From Syntrophaceae bacterium (lineage in GTDB: Bacteria; Desulfobacterota; Syntrophia; Syntrophales; Smithellaceae): DNA of 64,000 nt. Location of the stretch: positions 1 through 64,000 of the forward strand of contig JAFGLS010000195.1 in assembly GCA_016927935.1 (NCBI GenBank). The letters are read 5' to 3'. Shown piece after piece: positions 43,934 to 53,378 of this stretch (positions are counted from its first letter, which is position 1; every line of letters starts with the position of its first letter). Below the pieces are notes generated by a model, which searched no databases, was not told where the DNA came from, and saw only the letters and a program-made list of their open reading frames with translations. The position numbers were made by a program, and so were the translations under genes.

Positions 43934-44859
43934 TCCCGCAGCTCCCTTCCGGTTAATTTTAAGAAAACATCTTCCAGTGTGGCTGAACGCAATAGACAGC
44001 TCTTGTGGGTAAAACGGCCGCTGATTTCCCGGAACAGTTCATGTCCATTTTCGGCATAAATAATAAGGCGATGCCCCAAGTCTTCTTGTCTTTCTTTCTT
44101 ATTACGTAAAAAAGCGCGCAAATCATCTTCCGGTTCGGCGACTTCAATAATACTCTCTCCAGTATATTCGCTAATCAGAGATTGGGGTACCCCCTGCGCC
44201 AAAATACTTCCATGATCCATTATCACTAGGTTATCGCAAAGTCGCGCCGCCTCATCCATATAATGGGTTGTAAGTAAAATAGTCATGCCCTGCTTTTTCA
44301 AGCCCTCCAACCTATCCCAGACCTGATGACGCGACTGAGGATCAAGACCTATTGTCGGTTCATCAAGAATTAAAAGCTCTGGCTGATTGATTAAGGCACG
44401 GGCTATAACCAATCTGCGTACCAGTCCCCCGGAAAGTTCCGTAACATGGGCGTCACTACGCTGTTTCAGAGCGAAAAATTTTAATAAAGATGAGGCCCTT
44501 TCCAGCGCGGTTTTTTTATCAAGATCAAAATAGCGGGCGAAAACTTTAAAATTCTGCATGACGGTCAGATCAGGATCAAGTGTATTCTCCTGCTGACACA
44601 CACCGATACGTGCCTTGATTATTCTGTATTGTTTTTTTATATCCAGTCCAAAAACAAAAATATCACCGGAGGTAAGCGGCGAAAAGCCATAAATCATCCT
44701 TATGGTAGAAGTCTTGCCGGCGCCATTCGGGCCCAGAAAACCGAAACACAATCCTTTATCAACTCTGAAAGAAATATCATTTACCGCGTTAAACAAGCCA
44801 AAAGATTTTTTCAAATTACGTGCAGAGATCACCGGCTGATTTTCGTTAATATCGGACAT
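43930..44859 (-). CDS. ABC exporter ATP-binding protein (NodI-like)
   Basis: A 309-residue ATPase of the ABC-2/DrrA-NodI type. Walker A is GPNGAGKTSTIRM, the signature ELSGGLVRRLVIARAL, Walker B LLILDEPTIGLDP, H-loop LLTTHYMDEA. The C-terminal 80 residues (ESIIEVAEPEDDLRAFLRNK...) are the regulatory tail common in this group. It is the first gene of a two-gene operon with the permease. Confidence 0.88.
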   Translation of the reverse strand: MSDINENQPVISARNLKKSFGLFNAVNDISFRVDKGLCFGFLGPNGAGKTSTIRMIYGFSPLTSGDIFVFGLDIKKQYRIIKARIGVCQQENTLDPDLTVMQNFKVFARYFDLDKKTALERASSLLKFFALKQRSDAHVTELSGGLVRRLVIARALINQPELLILDEPTIGLDPQSRHQVWDRLEGLKKQGMTILLTTHYMDEAARLCDNLVIMDHGSILAQGVPQSLISEYTGESIIEVAEPEDDLRAFLRNKKERQEDLGHRLIIYAENGHELFREISGRFTHKSCLLRSATLEDVFLKLTGRELRE

Positions 44860-44887
44860 GATTTGCTCACATTACAATTTTTGTAAT

Positions 44888-44916
44888 TCTTATGTTAATC
44901 GCCGGAATATTGTCAA
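44888..44916 (-). promoter_or_regulatory. Candidate promoter of the NodIJ-like operon
   Basis: On the minus strand TTGACA (44916-44911) is followed after 17 nt by ATAAGA (44893-44888), about 30 nt before the ATPase start codon. The -35 box is perfect, the -10 box is weak. Confidence 0.35.
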
Positions 44917-45046
44917 CAGAAAGTAACTGTACATTTTTATGTTTGACGAAACATCTTCCTTCTACTATATTCTTCACTAATTTATGTTTATAGGCTAAAG
45001 ACGTTTTTAATAAATCTTAATTTATTCGAAAAGAGAGGGCTAAAAC

Positions 45047-45157
45047 ATGAGTAAATCGAAAGACGTAAAGAAAGACTCCAAGAAAAAACCTATGAGGACA
45101 GCAAAAGAAAAAAGAGAAGCCAAAAGATTAAAGAAAGCGGCTAAAGATTTAATATAA
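45047..45157 (+). CDS. 36-residue lysine-rich protein
   Basis: Too short for the ORF track: MSKSKDVKKDSKKKPMRTAKEKREAKRLKKAAKDLI, with 15 Lys among 36 residues. GAGAGGG lies 7 nt before the ATG, a good ribosome binding site, and the frame has no close alternative. It stands alone between the NodI-like gene (divergent) and the beta-CASP gene. The composition suggests nucleic acid binding or a disordered peptide. No family is recognised. Confidence 0.6.
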   Translation: MSKSKDVKKDSKKKPMRTAKEKREAKRLKKAAKDLI

Positions 45158-45297
45158 ACGGCAGGGAAGATAAGCAACGAGAATTTTTTCATTTACTGTC
45201 CAACTCAACAAGAATGAGTGTTAGTTTTTTTCAGTTTTAGGAAAGATCAGTTATTGCTTGTACTTCCGCAATATAATTCGTTAATAAAGGATTTTTA

Positions 45298-46908
45298 ATG
45301 AAAATTAAATTTCTCGGGGCGGCCAGAGAAGTTACTGGTTCCTGTTTTATCATCGAAACGGATAAAGTGAGATTTGCCATAGACTGCGGCATGCATCAGG
45401 GTAGCGCCGAAATCGAAAAACGCAACTGGGACACAGAAGCGTATGAACCGGCAAATATTAATTTCTTTATTATCACCCACGCTCATATTGATCACTCGGG
45501 ATTGCTTCCTCGCATGGCACAAAAAGGATTTAAAGGCTCTGTTTATGCAACCGAACCGACAGGAGATTTGATAAAGATACTGCTTCTGGACAGCGCTCAT
45601 ATTCAGGAAACAGAATCTACTTTAAAAACGAAAAGAATGCAGCGTAACGGCAAACAGGAAAAAATTGTGCCGCTCTATTCAACAAAAGATGCCCAAGATG
45701 TCTTTCCTTTAATTAAAACAAAACGCTACAATGAAGTTTTTTCTCCCACCAACGGTATAAAAGCCAACTTTCAGGATGCCGGCCATATTCTGGGTGCGGC
45801 CATACTGGAATTATTCATCGAAGAAAACGGTTCCTCTACAAAAGTGGTCTTTTCCGGCGATATCGGCCGCCGCCATCAACTGCTGATGAAGGATCCTGTA
45901 ACTATCTCTGAAGCCGATTATCTTTTTATGGAATCAACTTACGGTGACCGCAATCATAAAGGCGAAGAAGACAGCTTAAATGAAATGGCCGAAGCGATTC
46001 AATTCAGTTATTCCAGAGGAGAAAAGGTAATAATTCCAGCTTTTGCCGTTGAGCGAACCCAGGAAATGCTTTATTCGCTCTATCTTATCAACCGTGATGG
46101 AAAACTGCCTAAAGACATGCCTGTAATTATCGACAGTCCGTTGGCCATAAAGGCGACGGAAATATTCCGCCGGTACCGCTCCTATCTTGATAGTGAAACA
46201 CAAAGCCTTTTGAAAGATGGAGAAGATCCTCTAAATTTGCCACAGCTTCAGTTTTCATCGTCAACAGAGCAATCCATGAAAATCAATGAAATGAAAGGGT
46301 CGGCGGTTATTATTTCCGCAAGTGGAATGGCCAATGCCGGAAGAATCAGACATCATCTGCGGCATAATTTGTGGCGCCCGGGAGCCAGTATTGTTTTTGT
46401 CGGCTTTCAGGCGGAAGGAACGCCTGGCCGCAAAATTGTCGACGGAGCGAAAAAAATCCGCATCTTCAATGAAGATATTGCTATAAAAGCAAAGATATGG
46501 ACAATTGGCGGCTTTTCCGCCCACGCCGGACAGAGTCAGCTTATGGATTGGCTGGGAAAATTCCTGAACAAAAAAATGCCTGTTTTTTTGGTACATGGTG
46601 AAACAGCCGCACAGGAGATACTTTCTTCTTTAATCAAACAAAAACTTGGCTTTGAAGTAAAAATTCCCGAATATCTGGAAGAAATCAAAATCAAAACAGG
46701 CGTTCAATTAGAAGAATTTAAAAAGCCGCAGGCCGCCAAACGACAGATTAATCTGACACCGCTATTTGCTGATCTGAAGGAGAAATTCAATTACATCAGC
46801 AACCATATGGAAAAAATTCAATCCTTACCAAAATCAAAACAAGTTGAAATTCTTGATTTACTGAAGCAGGCTAATCTGAATATTGATGAAATAAAATCTG
46901 AGTTGTAA
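45298..46908 (+). CDS. Beta-CASP metallo-beta-lactamase-fold ribonuclease
   Basis: A 536-residue protein of the MBL/beta-CASP RNA-processing group. Metal motifs are HAHIDHSG, GHILGAA, SGDIGRR and GGFSAHAGQ, with SSTYGDRNHK-type sequence (ESTYGDRNHK). Beta-CASP motifs are SASGMANAGRIRHHL and FVGFQAEGTPGR, and motif C VHGE follows. The C-terminal 80 residues are helical and less conserved. Such enzymes act as endo- or 5' exonucleases on RNA, alone or with partners. It is convergent with the TonB-like gene. Confidence 0.88.
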   Translation: MKIKFLGAAREVTGSCFIIETDKVRFAIDCGMHQGSAEIEKRNWDTEAYEPANINFFIITHAHIDHSGLLPRMAQKGFKGSVYATEPTGDLIKILLLDSAHIQETESTLKTKRMQRNGKQEKIVPLYSTKDAQDVFPLIKTKRYNEVFSPTNGIKANFQDAGHILGAAILELFIEENGSSTKVVFSGDIGRRHQLLMKDPVTISEADYLFMESTYGDRNHKGEEDSLNEMAEAIQFSYSRGEKVIIPAFAVERTQEMLYSLYLINRDGKLPKDMPVIIDSPLAIKATEIFRRYRSYLDSETQSLLKDGEDPLNLPQLQFSSSTEQSMKINEMKGSAVIISASGMANAGRIRHHLRHNLWRPGASIVFVGFQAEGTPGRKIVDGAKKIRIFNEDIAIKAKIWTIGGFSAHAGQSQLMDWLGKFLNKKMPVFLVHGETAAQEILSSLIKQKLGFEVKIPEYLEEIKIKTGVQLEEFKKPQAAKRQINLTPLFADLKEKFNYISNHMEKIQSLPKSKQVEILDLLKQANLNIDEIKSEL

Positions 46909-46933
46909 TCGTAATATATCGTAGGAATAAAGT

Positions 46934-47512
46934 CTAATCCATAATCTTGTAGTTGAAGGAAGCTATTATATTCAGTCGCGAAAGATTGTAAATTTCCGGC
47001 AAAGGTTCATAAGGGGCAGCCTGTAGGACAACATCTAGAGCACCGTCATCAAGATCAACTGATCCCGAGGAGGACAGGAGAGTTGCACCGGCAAGACTGC
47101 CGTCGGCATCAATGGACATTTTTACGACGACATCTCCTTCCTCATTTTTTTCGAATGCCTTTTGTGGATATTTCCAGATACTGAGAATCCTTTTTTTGAT
47201 TTCGGTCAAATAAGTGGAATATTTTATATCAGTGCTGCCCAGATCAATAGTATCTTCGCGCCATTCGTCATCATTAATGGCGGTTTCTTTCTTTTTTGGG
47301 GCTTGCGGTGCTTTTGCTTTCTTTTTTGTTTTAATTTCTTTTTTAGGAAAATTTTTTTCTCCCAGATCCGGTTCCTTGATACTTACCGAAAGCACGTCCA
47401 TCGGTGTAATCTTGCCGGTCAAATCAATCATTCCGGCAACGGCAAGCAATGTTACATGAATTAAAATTGATACTATTACAGGCCATAATATGGCTTTTTT
47501 ATCCATGCCCAA
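46934..47512 (-). CDS. TonB-family energy transducer-like protein
   Basis: A 192-residue protein. One N-terminal membrane helix (ILWPVIVSILIHVTLLAVAGMIDL) is followed by a Lys/Pro-rich linker (KKEIKTKKKAKAPQAPKKKE). The TonB C-terminal domain is YLTEIKKRILSIWKYPQKAFEKNEEGDVVVKMSIDADGSL. It probably spans the periplasm. No ExbB/ExbD or TonB-dependent receptor lies in the window, so its partner is unknown; TolA-like roles remain possible. Confidence 0.8.
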   Translation of the reverse strand: MGMDKKAILWPVIVSILIHVTLLAVAGMIDLTGKITPMDVLSVSIKEPDLGEKNFPKKEIKTKKKAKAPQAPKKKETAINDDEWREDTIDLGSTDIKYSTYLTEIKKRILSIWKYPQKAFEKNEEGDVVVKMSIDADGSLAGATLLSSSGSVDLDDGALDVVLQAAPYEPLPEIYNLSRLNIIASFNYKIMD

Positions 47513-47631
47513 AGCTTCCCGATTTAGAATCTCTTTCCATAAATGGATTTACGGCATAACCATATACGGCATTTGTTACAAAAGCAATAATATGGATTTC
47601 AACCGGAAGGAAATTTTTCTCTCAAAAAAAC

Positions 47632-47674
47632 CGGCGTCAAAAACAAGACAGGCAGGTTTTATAACCTGCCTGTC
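47632..47674 (-). terminator. Terminator of the SWIB gene
   Basis: GACAGGCAGGTT and AACCTGCCTGTC form a perfect 12-bp stem with a 4-nt loop (47647-47674). On the minus strand it is followed by TTGTTTTTGACG. It lies 22 nt after the SWIB stop codon. Confidence 0.88.
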
Positions 47675-47696
47675 CTTAAGAATATGTACTTTTAAT

Positions 47697-48023
47697 TTAT
47701 TCGATATTAGCGCTGACAACAGAGGCAATCTGCATCATATCAATGGTCTGACCTTCTTTCAATTTCGTTAAATCAACAACCTTGCCGCTTGCTGTTTTAA
47801 TTTTAGTGTTGTTGACTATCTTGATTAATTTGGCATCAACAACAATGTTCTTCCCGGCGTTTTCCGGCTTACCGTTAACCTTTGTCGTCTGCAGTTTGCG
47901 GGACTTGATGTAATCCCATAGTTTTTTGGTTATCTCTGTGCGGGGCAGCGATCTTGCACCTAACAAATCTGCCAGGTCCGCCTTCAATTTTACCGGTTTA
48001 CTTAATCCTTTTTTTTCTGCCAT
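47697..48023 (-). CDS. SWIB/MDM2-domain protein
   Basis: A 108-residue protein. Residues about 5-60 hold a SWIB domain: GLSKPVKLKADLADLLGARSLPRTEITKKLWDYIKSRKLQ. The rest (KTASGKVVDLTKLKEGQTIDMMQIASVVSANIE) also fits the family. SWIB domains are best known from eukaryotic chromatin remodellers and Chlamydia DNA topology proteins. Small stand-alone versions occur in other bacteria, presumably in chromosome structure or regulation. It has its own promoter and terminator. Confidence 0.88.
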   Translation of the reverse strand: MAEKKGLSKPVKLKADLADLLGARSLPRTEITKKLWDYIKSRKLQTTKVNGKPENAGKNIVVDAKLIKIVNNTKIKTASGKVVDLTKLKEGQTIDMMQIASVVSANIE

Positions 48024-48085
48024 AATAATAGCCTCCGTTCTTTAAATTTTTTTGGTATTTTTCGTTATGATATTACGATGGGGAA

Positions 48086-48114
48086 GTATAAGAACTTTCT
48101 GTTTTGTATGTCAA
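48086..48114 (-). promoter_or_regulatory. Sigma-70 promoter of the SWIB gene
   Basis: On the minus strand TTGACA (48114-48109) and TTATAC (48091-48086) are separated by exactly 17 nt. A transcript would start about 55 nt before the SWIB start codon. The rest of the 48024-48380 gap is AT-rich with no supportable gene. Confidence 0.65.
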
Positions 48115-48380
48115 GAAAATATTATCTGCCAAAGAATTTGTCATAATCTACCAATAGATACAAACATTTTACCCCTCATAATTTCACTTGGTTTACAAAA
48201 ATGATTACCTCAGGATTACTTTTTAACAAAATAACAAAACAAGAGCTTGATGGTTTTTTTAATTTGTGTTTTGTTATATCAAAGGACAGGTAGACAATTA
48301 AAACAGGCCGTGTAATTTGCGATCTTAAATTCGTGTAATTGTCGGACTGTAATAAATAATATATTGAGGAGACAGATAAA

Positions 48381-49313
48381 ATGAATTTAAAAGTCACCGT
48401 TGTTGGCGCGGGCAATGTAGGAGCAACTGTAGCGCAAAGACTTGCTGAAAAAGAACTGGCTGACGTCGTACTTATTGATATTATTGAAGGAATTCCCCAG
48501 GGAAAATCTTTAGACTTGGCCGAGGCCGCACCGATTGAAAAACATGACTCCTTGCTTGTGGGTGCAAATACCTACGAGGCTTCCCTTAATTCCGATCTAG
48601 TTATTATTACTGCCGGAATCCCCAGAAAACCGGGCATGAGCCGCGATGATCTTTTGGCAACCAACCGAGGCATAATGAGAGATGTGACAAGGCAAACGGC
48701 AAAGTATTCACCCAATGCCATTCTTATAATTGTCAGCAATCCTCTCGATGCAATGTGCCATGTGGCCATGGAAGAAAGCGGTTTTACCAAAAACAGAGTT
48801 ATGGGCATGGCCGGTGTTCTGGATTCCGCCCGGTTACGTGCTTTCATTGCAGCAGAACTGAAGGTTTCCGTAGAGAATGTACAGGCATTGGTTTTAGGCG
48901 GACATGGAGATACCATGGTTCCCCTGCCGCGTTTTTCAACTGTCGCCGGCGTGCCTGTTACGGAGCTTATGACGCCGGAACGCATTGATGCGCTGGTAAA
49001 TCGCACGCGCAACGGCGGCGCGGAAATAGTAAGCCTTTTAAAAACAGGCAGCGCTTATTATGCGCCGGCTTCCGGGGCAGTGGAAATGGCGGAAGCCATT
49101 TTGAAAGACAAAAAGAAAATTTTACCCTGTGCCGCATATCTGGAAGGTGAATACGGTATTTCCGGGCTTTTTGTGGGAGTGCCGGTAAAACTGGGCAAAA
49201 ACGGTGTCGAACAAATTATACAGTTGAAGCTCCTGCCTGAAGAAGCAAAGGCATTAAATAAATCCGCAGCCGCTGTCCGGGAACTGGTAGATGCGATGAG
49301 GAAAATGAACTAA
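48381..49313 (+). CDS. mdh: Malate dehydrogenase (LDH-like type)
   Basis: A 310-residue NAD-dependent malate dehydrogenase interconverting malate and oxaloacetate. The Rossmann motif is [17 protein letters not shown]. Arg residues in [16 protein letters not shown] mark malate rather than lactate specificity. [10 protein letters not shown] and the catalytic His in [10 protein letters not shown] are present. GAGGAGAC serves as ribosome binding site. It precedes the DUF1846 gene by 24 nt on the same strand and probably shares its transcript. Confidence 0.95.
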   Translation: MNLKVTVVGAGNVGATVAQRLAEKELADVVLIDIIEGIPQGKSLDLAEAAPIEKHDSLLVGANTYEASLNSDLVIITAGIPRKPGMSRDDLLATNRGIMRDVTRQTAKYSPNAILIIVSNPLDAMCHVAMEESGFTKNRVMGMAGVLDSARLRAFIAAELKVSVENVQALVLGGHGDTMVPLPRFSTVAGVPVTELMTPERIDALVNRTRNGGAEIVSLLKTGSAYYAPASGAVEMAEAILKDKKKILPCAAYLEGEYGISGLFVGVPVKLGKNGVEQIIQLKLLPEEAKALNKSAAAVRELVDAMRKMN

Positions 49314-49337
49314 GAACTTTCCGAGAGGTAAGATTAA

Positions 49338-50867
49338 ATGATCCGGCAGCCTGGCTTTGACAACGAAAAATACATTCAGGAACAGACGACTGAAATCCTC
49401 AAAAGAGTTGATCGTTTCAACAACAAATTGTATCTCGAATTCGGCGGCAAGCTTTTATATGACTACCATGCCGCCCGTGTATTACCCGGTTATGACCCTA
49501 ATGTAAAGATGCGTCTTATCAGAGAATTGAAAGACAAAGCGGATATTATCCTCTGTATCTATGCGGGAGACATTGAAAGAAAAAAAATCCGCGCGGATTT
49601 CGGAATCACATACGATGCCGACGCTTTAAAACTCATAGATAATCTCAGAACATGGGGAATCAATGTGTTGGCTGTAATAATAACACGGTTTGACCAACAG
49701 CCCGCCGCTATAATTTTTAAAAACAAACTGGAAAGAAGAGACATCCCTGTTTATACGCACCAGTTTACTAAAGGCTATCCTACAGACGTGGAAACTATAG
49801 TCAGCGACGATGGCTATGGAGCAAATACCTACATAAAAACGACAAAGCCTCTGGTTATCGTCACAGGTCCCGGACCGGGAAGCGGGAAAATGGCCACCTG
49901 CCTTTCCCAATTGTATCATGACTACAGGCATGGGATAAACTCCGGTTACGCAAAATTTGAAACTTTCCCTATCTGGAATATTCCCCTTAAACACCCGGTG
50001 AATGTTGCTTATGAAGCGGCAACGGCCGATATCCGGGATTTTAATCTCATAGACCCTTTTCATCTTGACACCTATGGGGAAAAGTCTGTCAATTACAATC
50101 GCGATGTTGAGGTATTTCCTGTTCTGAAAAGAATTTTGGAAAAAATTACCGGGAAAAAATCTTTTTATCAGTCGCCCACTGATATGGGTGTTAACCGTGC
50201 CGGTTTCGCCATTATAAACGATGAAGTCACACAACAAGCAGCCAAAATGGAAATAATTCGCCGTTATTTCCGTTACCGCTGTGAATACGCGATGGGCTTT
50301 ACCGACAGGGAAACAGTGCAAAGAGTCGAACTTTTTATGAAGGACTTTAATCTTCTACCTGAAGAGCGTTCAGTCGTAACGCCGGCAAGAGAAGCCGCCG
50401 GGAAAGCACCCGCCGAAGAAAGAGATTATGAAAGAGGCAACGAAGGCATTTTTTGCGGCGCCGCTCTGGAACTTAGAGACGGCACAATAATAACAGGAAG
50501 CAATTCATCCCTGATGCACGCTGCCACCAGCATGGTTTTGCACGCCATAAAACATCTGTCGGAAATTCCCGACAAGATTAAGCTGCTCTCACCGCACATC
50601 ACCGATTCTGTAAAAAATCTCAAGACTGAAATCCTTGACGAAAAATCGGTAAGTCTCGACTTGGAAGAAGCTCTTATCGCCATCAGTATCAGCGCAGCAA
50701 CCAATCCGGCTGCCCAACTGGCGCTGGAAAAGCTCAGAGACTTAAGAGACTGTGAAGCCCATATGACGCATATTCCTACGCCGGGGGATGAAGCGGGACT
50801 GCGCAGACTGGGTATTAATCTGACCACAGACCCGAATTTTTCAACTAACGATTTATTCATATCATAA
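49338..50867 (+). CDS. DUF1846-family protein
   Basis: A 509-residue protein of the DUF1846 family: GFDNEKYIQEQTTEILKRVDRFNNKLYLEFGGKL at the N-terminus, then KPLVIVTGPGPGSGKMATCLSQLYHDYRHG, a P-loop-like nucleotide-binding segment, and SPTDMGVNRAGFAI. Length matches the family. Published structures exist, but the physiological role is unsettled as far as I know. TCCGAGAGG precedes the start. Coupling to mdh hints at a metabolic role, which is only inference. Confidence 0.88.
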   Translation: MIRQPGFDNEKYIQEQTTEILKRVDRFNNKLYLEFGGKLLYDYHAARVLPGYDPNVKMRLIRELKDKADIILCIYAGDIERKKIRADFGITYDADALKLIDNLRTWGINVLAVIITRFDQQPAAIIFKNKLERRDIPVYTHQFTKGYPTDVETIVSDDGYGANTYIKTTKPLVIVTGPGPGSGKMATCLSQLYHDYRHGINSGYAKFETFPIWNIPLKHPVNVAYEAATADIRDFNLIDPFHLDTYGEKSVNYNRDVEVFPVLKRILEKITGKKSFYQSPTDMGVNRAGFAIINDEVTQQAAKMEIIRRYFRYRCEYAMGFTDRETVQRVELFMKDFNLLPEERSVVTPAREAAGKAPAEERDYERGNEGIFCGAALELRDGTIITGSNSSLMHAATSMVLHAIKHLSEIPDKIKLLSPHITDSVKNLKTEILDEKSVSLDLEEALIAISISAATNPAAQLALEKLRDLRDCEAHMTHIPTPGDEAGLRRLGINLTTDPNFSTNDLFIS

Positions 50868-50977
50868 AAAACAAATCATTGCCGCAATAAAATCTAAAAA
50901 TCGGCTGACAAATCCTTATATTGTAATGTCACAAAAGGCATGTTATTTGATTTAAACAAGAAGGTAATAGCTATGCT

Positions 50978-52240
50978 ATGACTATAATAAAATGGATTAA
51001 ACAAGCAGTATTAATACTAATTATCACCATCGGAATTATTGCGGTTCCTGAGATAACATTACGAATGTCTGGTTTTCAAGGGAACCAATACCGTTCTTTA
51101 CTTTTTGGCGATGACCCTAATTCTGCACATCTTTTCGAAGAAACTCCAAAGCTGTGGTGGCAGCTACGTAAAGATAATCATATAAATTTTTTGTCAACAG
51201 AAGTTCAAACTGATAAGAAAGGTTTTCGAATTTTTCCAGCATCAAAGTCAAGTTTTCGATCAAAAAAATGGCGCGTACTTTGTATAGGAGATTCATCCAC
51301 TTTTGGATGGAAACTGGATATCAGGCAAACATTTCCTTTTATATTGCAAAAACGCCTTTCGCAAATACCAGGTGGGGTAGAAGTTATAAATGCAGGCGTG
51401 CCTGGGTATTCATCATGGCAATCCCGGCTTTTTTTAGAGGATATCATTAAAAGCATACATCCACACATTGTCATCATTTATTCAGGAAATAATGATCCTT
51501 CTCTTTCCCGGTATTCTGACCATGATAGATACCTTCTTAATTCAAAAAGCCTAGTTATTCAAAACATGGCAAACAAACTTTTTTTGTTTCAATATCTTAA
51601 GGGTCGTTTTACCTCAATCAAGCCATTTAAACTGTATGGAACTATTGATGTTAAAGTAATTCTAAAAATGAAACCGAGAGTCAATCTGGCAGAATATACA
51701 AATAACATAAATGCCATGATAGATGAAACATTGCACTACGATTCCCAGCCAATATTAGTCTCCAGTCCTTCTAACCTTGCCCAGCCATACTTTTTTACTG
51801 TCATATCTGTATTTCCACAAGTAAATGAGCTTCTTAATAAATGTCGTTTAAGTATTAAAAATCAAAAATATAAGGAAGCAGAAACGCTTCTTAAAAAAGC
51901 CGAAAAAATAGATCCACAATATTACGATATTCACTTTCTTAAAGGCTCTCTTTTAAAAATTACCGGTAAGCAAGGAGCTTTCTCGGAATGGGAAAAAGCA
52001 TTAGAACTCCACCCCTTTCCCGAAAGACTCAAACCGTCATATATAAAAGTATTGCGCCAATTAGCAAATAGCCGTAATATTCAGATTATTGATTTATACC
52101 AAAAATTTCTGGAACTCCCCAACTATCCCGAACAATGGTTTTTGGACGCTTGTCACCCCAATGAGAAAGGACAGGAATTTATCGCTAAGCAGATAGAATT
52201 TGTAATTATAAAAATTCTTAATCAGCGTATCAAAAGATAA
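50978..52240 (+). CDS. SGNH/GDSL hydrolase-like protein with TPR-like insert
   Basis: A 420-residue protein. The N-terminal signal-anchor is KQAVLILIITIGIIAVPEITLRM. SGNH blocks are LCIGDSSTFGW (GDS at 104-106), NAGVPGYSS (block II Gly), YSGNNDP (block III Asn) and the C-terminal D390-A-C-H393 dyad (LDACHPNEKGQEF). Between blocks III and V, residues about 280-355 look like two TPR-type helical hairpins (KEAETLLKKAEKIDPQYYDIHFLKGSLLKITGKQG). It probably acts on an acyl or acetyl ester of an envelope glycan. The gene is more AT-rich than its neighbours mdh and gap, suggesting transfer. No clear ribosome binding site was found for the chosen ATG. Confidence 0.78.
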   Translation: MTIIKWIKQAVLILIITIGIIAVPEITLRMSGFQGNQYRSLLFGDDPNSAHLFEETPKLWWQLRKDNHINFLSTEVQTDKKGFRIFPASKSSFRSKKWRVLCIGDSSTFGWKLDIRQTFPFILQKRLSQIPGGVEVINAGVPGYSSWQSRLFLEDIIKSIHPHIVIIYSGNNDPSLSRYSDHDRYLLNSKSLVIQNMANKLFLFQYLKGRFTSIKPFKLYGTIDVKVILKMKPRVNLAEYTNNINAMIDETLHYDSQPILVSSPSNLAQPYFFTVISVFPQVNELLNKCRLSIKNQKYKEAETLLKKAEKIDPQYYDIHFLKGSLLKITGKQGAFSEWEKALELHPFPERLKPSYIKVLRQLANSRNIQIIDLYQKFLELPNYPEQWFLDACHPNEKGQEFIAKQIEFVIIKILNQRIKR

Positions 52241-52314
52241 ATGTTCCGTGTGAAAAATGAACGATCAGTTATATTTCATGATAAATAAATCTTGCTAAAA
52301 TCCGGCGAAACAGG

Positions 52315-52342
52315 TTGACAAAATCTCTTTTTAGTTGATAAT
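52315..52342 (+). promoter_or_regulatory. Sigma-70 promoter of gap-pgk-tpiA
   Basis: TTGACA (52315-52320) and GATAAT (52337-52342) with a 16-nt spacer, 24 nt before the gap start codon. The -35 box is perfect and the -10 box differs from consensus at one base. Confidence 0.65.
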
Positions 52343-52365
52343 TTCTCACAACAAAGGAGGTCTAT

Positions 52366-53364
52366 ATGCCAGTAAAAATAGCCATTAATGGCTTTGGAAG
52401 AATAGGCCGGCTTGTTTTTCGGGCCGGATATAACAATAAAGATGTGGAATTCGTCGCGATAAATGATCTGGCCGATGTCAAAACAATGTCCCATTTGCTC
52501 AAATATGATTCAACTCATGGAACGCTGGACGCTGAAGTTAAGGTCGGGAATAATTCGATAAGTGTTGAAGGCAAGATAATTAAAACGTTTTCTGTCAGAG
52601 AACCGGAATCATTGCCATGGAAAGATCTGGGTATCGATGTCGTGCTGGAAAGCACGGGAAAATTTACAGATAAGACAGGAGCCGAAAAACATATTGAGGC
52701 CGGAGCAAAAAAGGTTGTCATTTCCGCTCCGGCTAAAAATCCGGATGTCACCTTTGTCCTCGGTGTCAACCAGGAAATTTACGATAAAACCAAGCACAAT
52801 ATTATCTCTATGGGATCATGCACCACAAATTGCCTCGCGCCCATTGTCAAGATATTGCATGAAGAATTCGGTATTGAATACGGTCTGATGACGACAATTC
52901 ATTCTTTCACAAATGATCAAGTTGTTCTGGATGAACCGCATAAGGATTTAAGAAGAGCGCGGGCAGCCGCTCTTTCCATGATACCCACGACCACCGGCGC
53001 TGCCCGAGCTATAGCGGAAGTTATACCGGAAATGAAAGGCAAACTGGACGGACTGGCTATTCGCGTGCCTACACCCAATGTTTCCCTTGTTGATTTTGTG
53101 GTAATCTTGTCTAAAAAAACCGGCCGCAATGAAATCAATGATAAGTTCAGAGAATATGCCAAAGGCGCGATGAAAGGAATCCTTATGTGTTCGGAAGAGG
53201 AACTGGTTTCCTGCGATTTCAACGGGAATAAACATTCTTCCATCGTGGATATGCTCAACACCACCGTCATCGGCGGTAATATGGCAAAAATTCTCTCCTG
53301 GTATGACAATGAATGGGGCTTCTCCAACAGAATGCTGGAACTGATCTCTTTCATAATGAAATAA
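52366..53364 (+). CDS. gap: Glyceraldehyde-3-phosphate dehydrogenase
   Basis: A 332-residue phosphorylating GAPDH. INGFGRIGRLVFRAG is the NAD-binding start, the active-site cysteine lies in SMGSCTTNCLAPIVKIL, and SMIPTTTGAARAIAEVIPEMKGKLDG and WYDNEWGFSNRML are the family landmarks. AAAGGAGG is the ribosome binding site. It opens a glycolytic operon with pgk and tpiA, preceded by a good promoter. Confidence 0.97.
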   Translation: MPVKIAINGFGRIGRLVFRAGYNNKDVEFVAINDLADVKTMSHLLKYDSTHGTLDAEVKVGNNSISVEGKIIKTFSVREPESLPWKDLGIDVVLESTGKFTDKTGAEKHIEAGAKKVVISAPAKNPDVTFVLGVNQEIYDKTKHNIISMGSCTTNCLAPIVKILHEEFGIEYGLMTTIHSFTNDQVVLDEPHKDLRRARAAALSMIPTTTGAARAIAEVIPEMKGKLDGLAIRVPTPNVSLVDFVVILSKKTGRNEINDKFREYAKGAMKGILMCSEEELVSCDFNGNKHSSIVDMLNTTVIGGNMAKILSWYDNEWGFSNRMLELISFIMK

Positions 53365-53378
53365 GAAAGGGAAAAAAG

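Noticed and set aside
48176-48415. 79-residue minus-strand ORF before mdh
   Set aside because: It overlaps the mdh start and ribosome binding site, is rich in rare-looking AT codons, and shows no domain.
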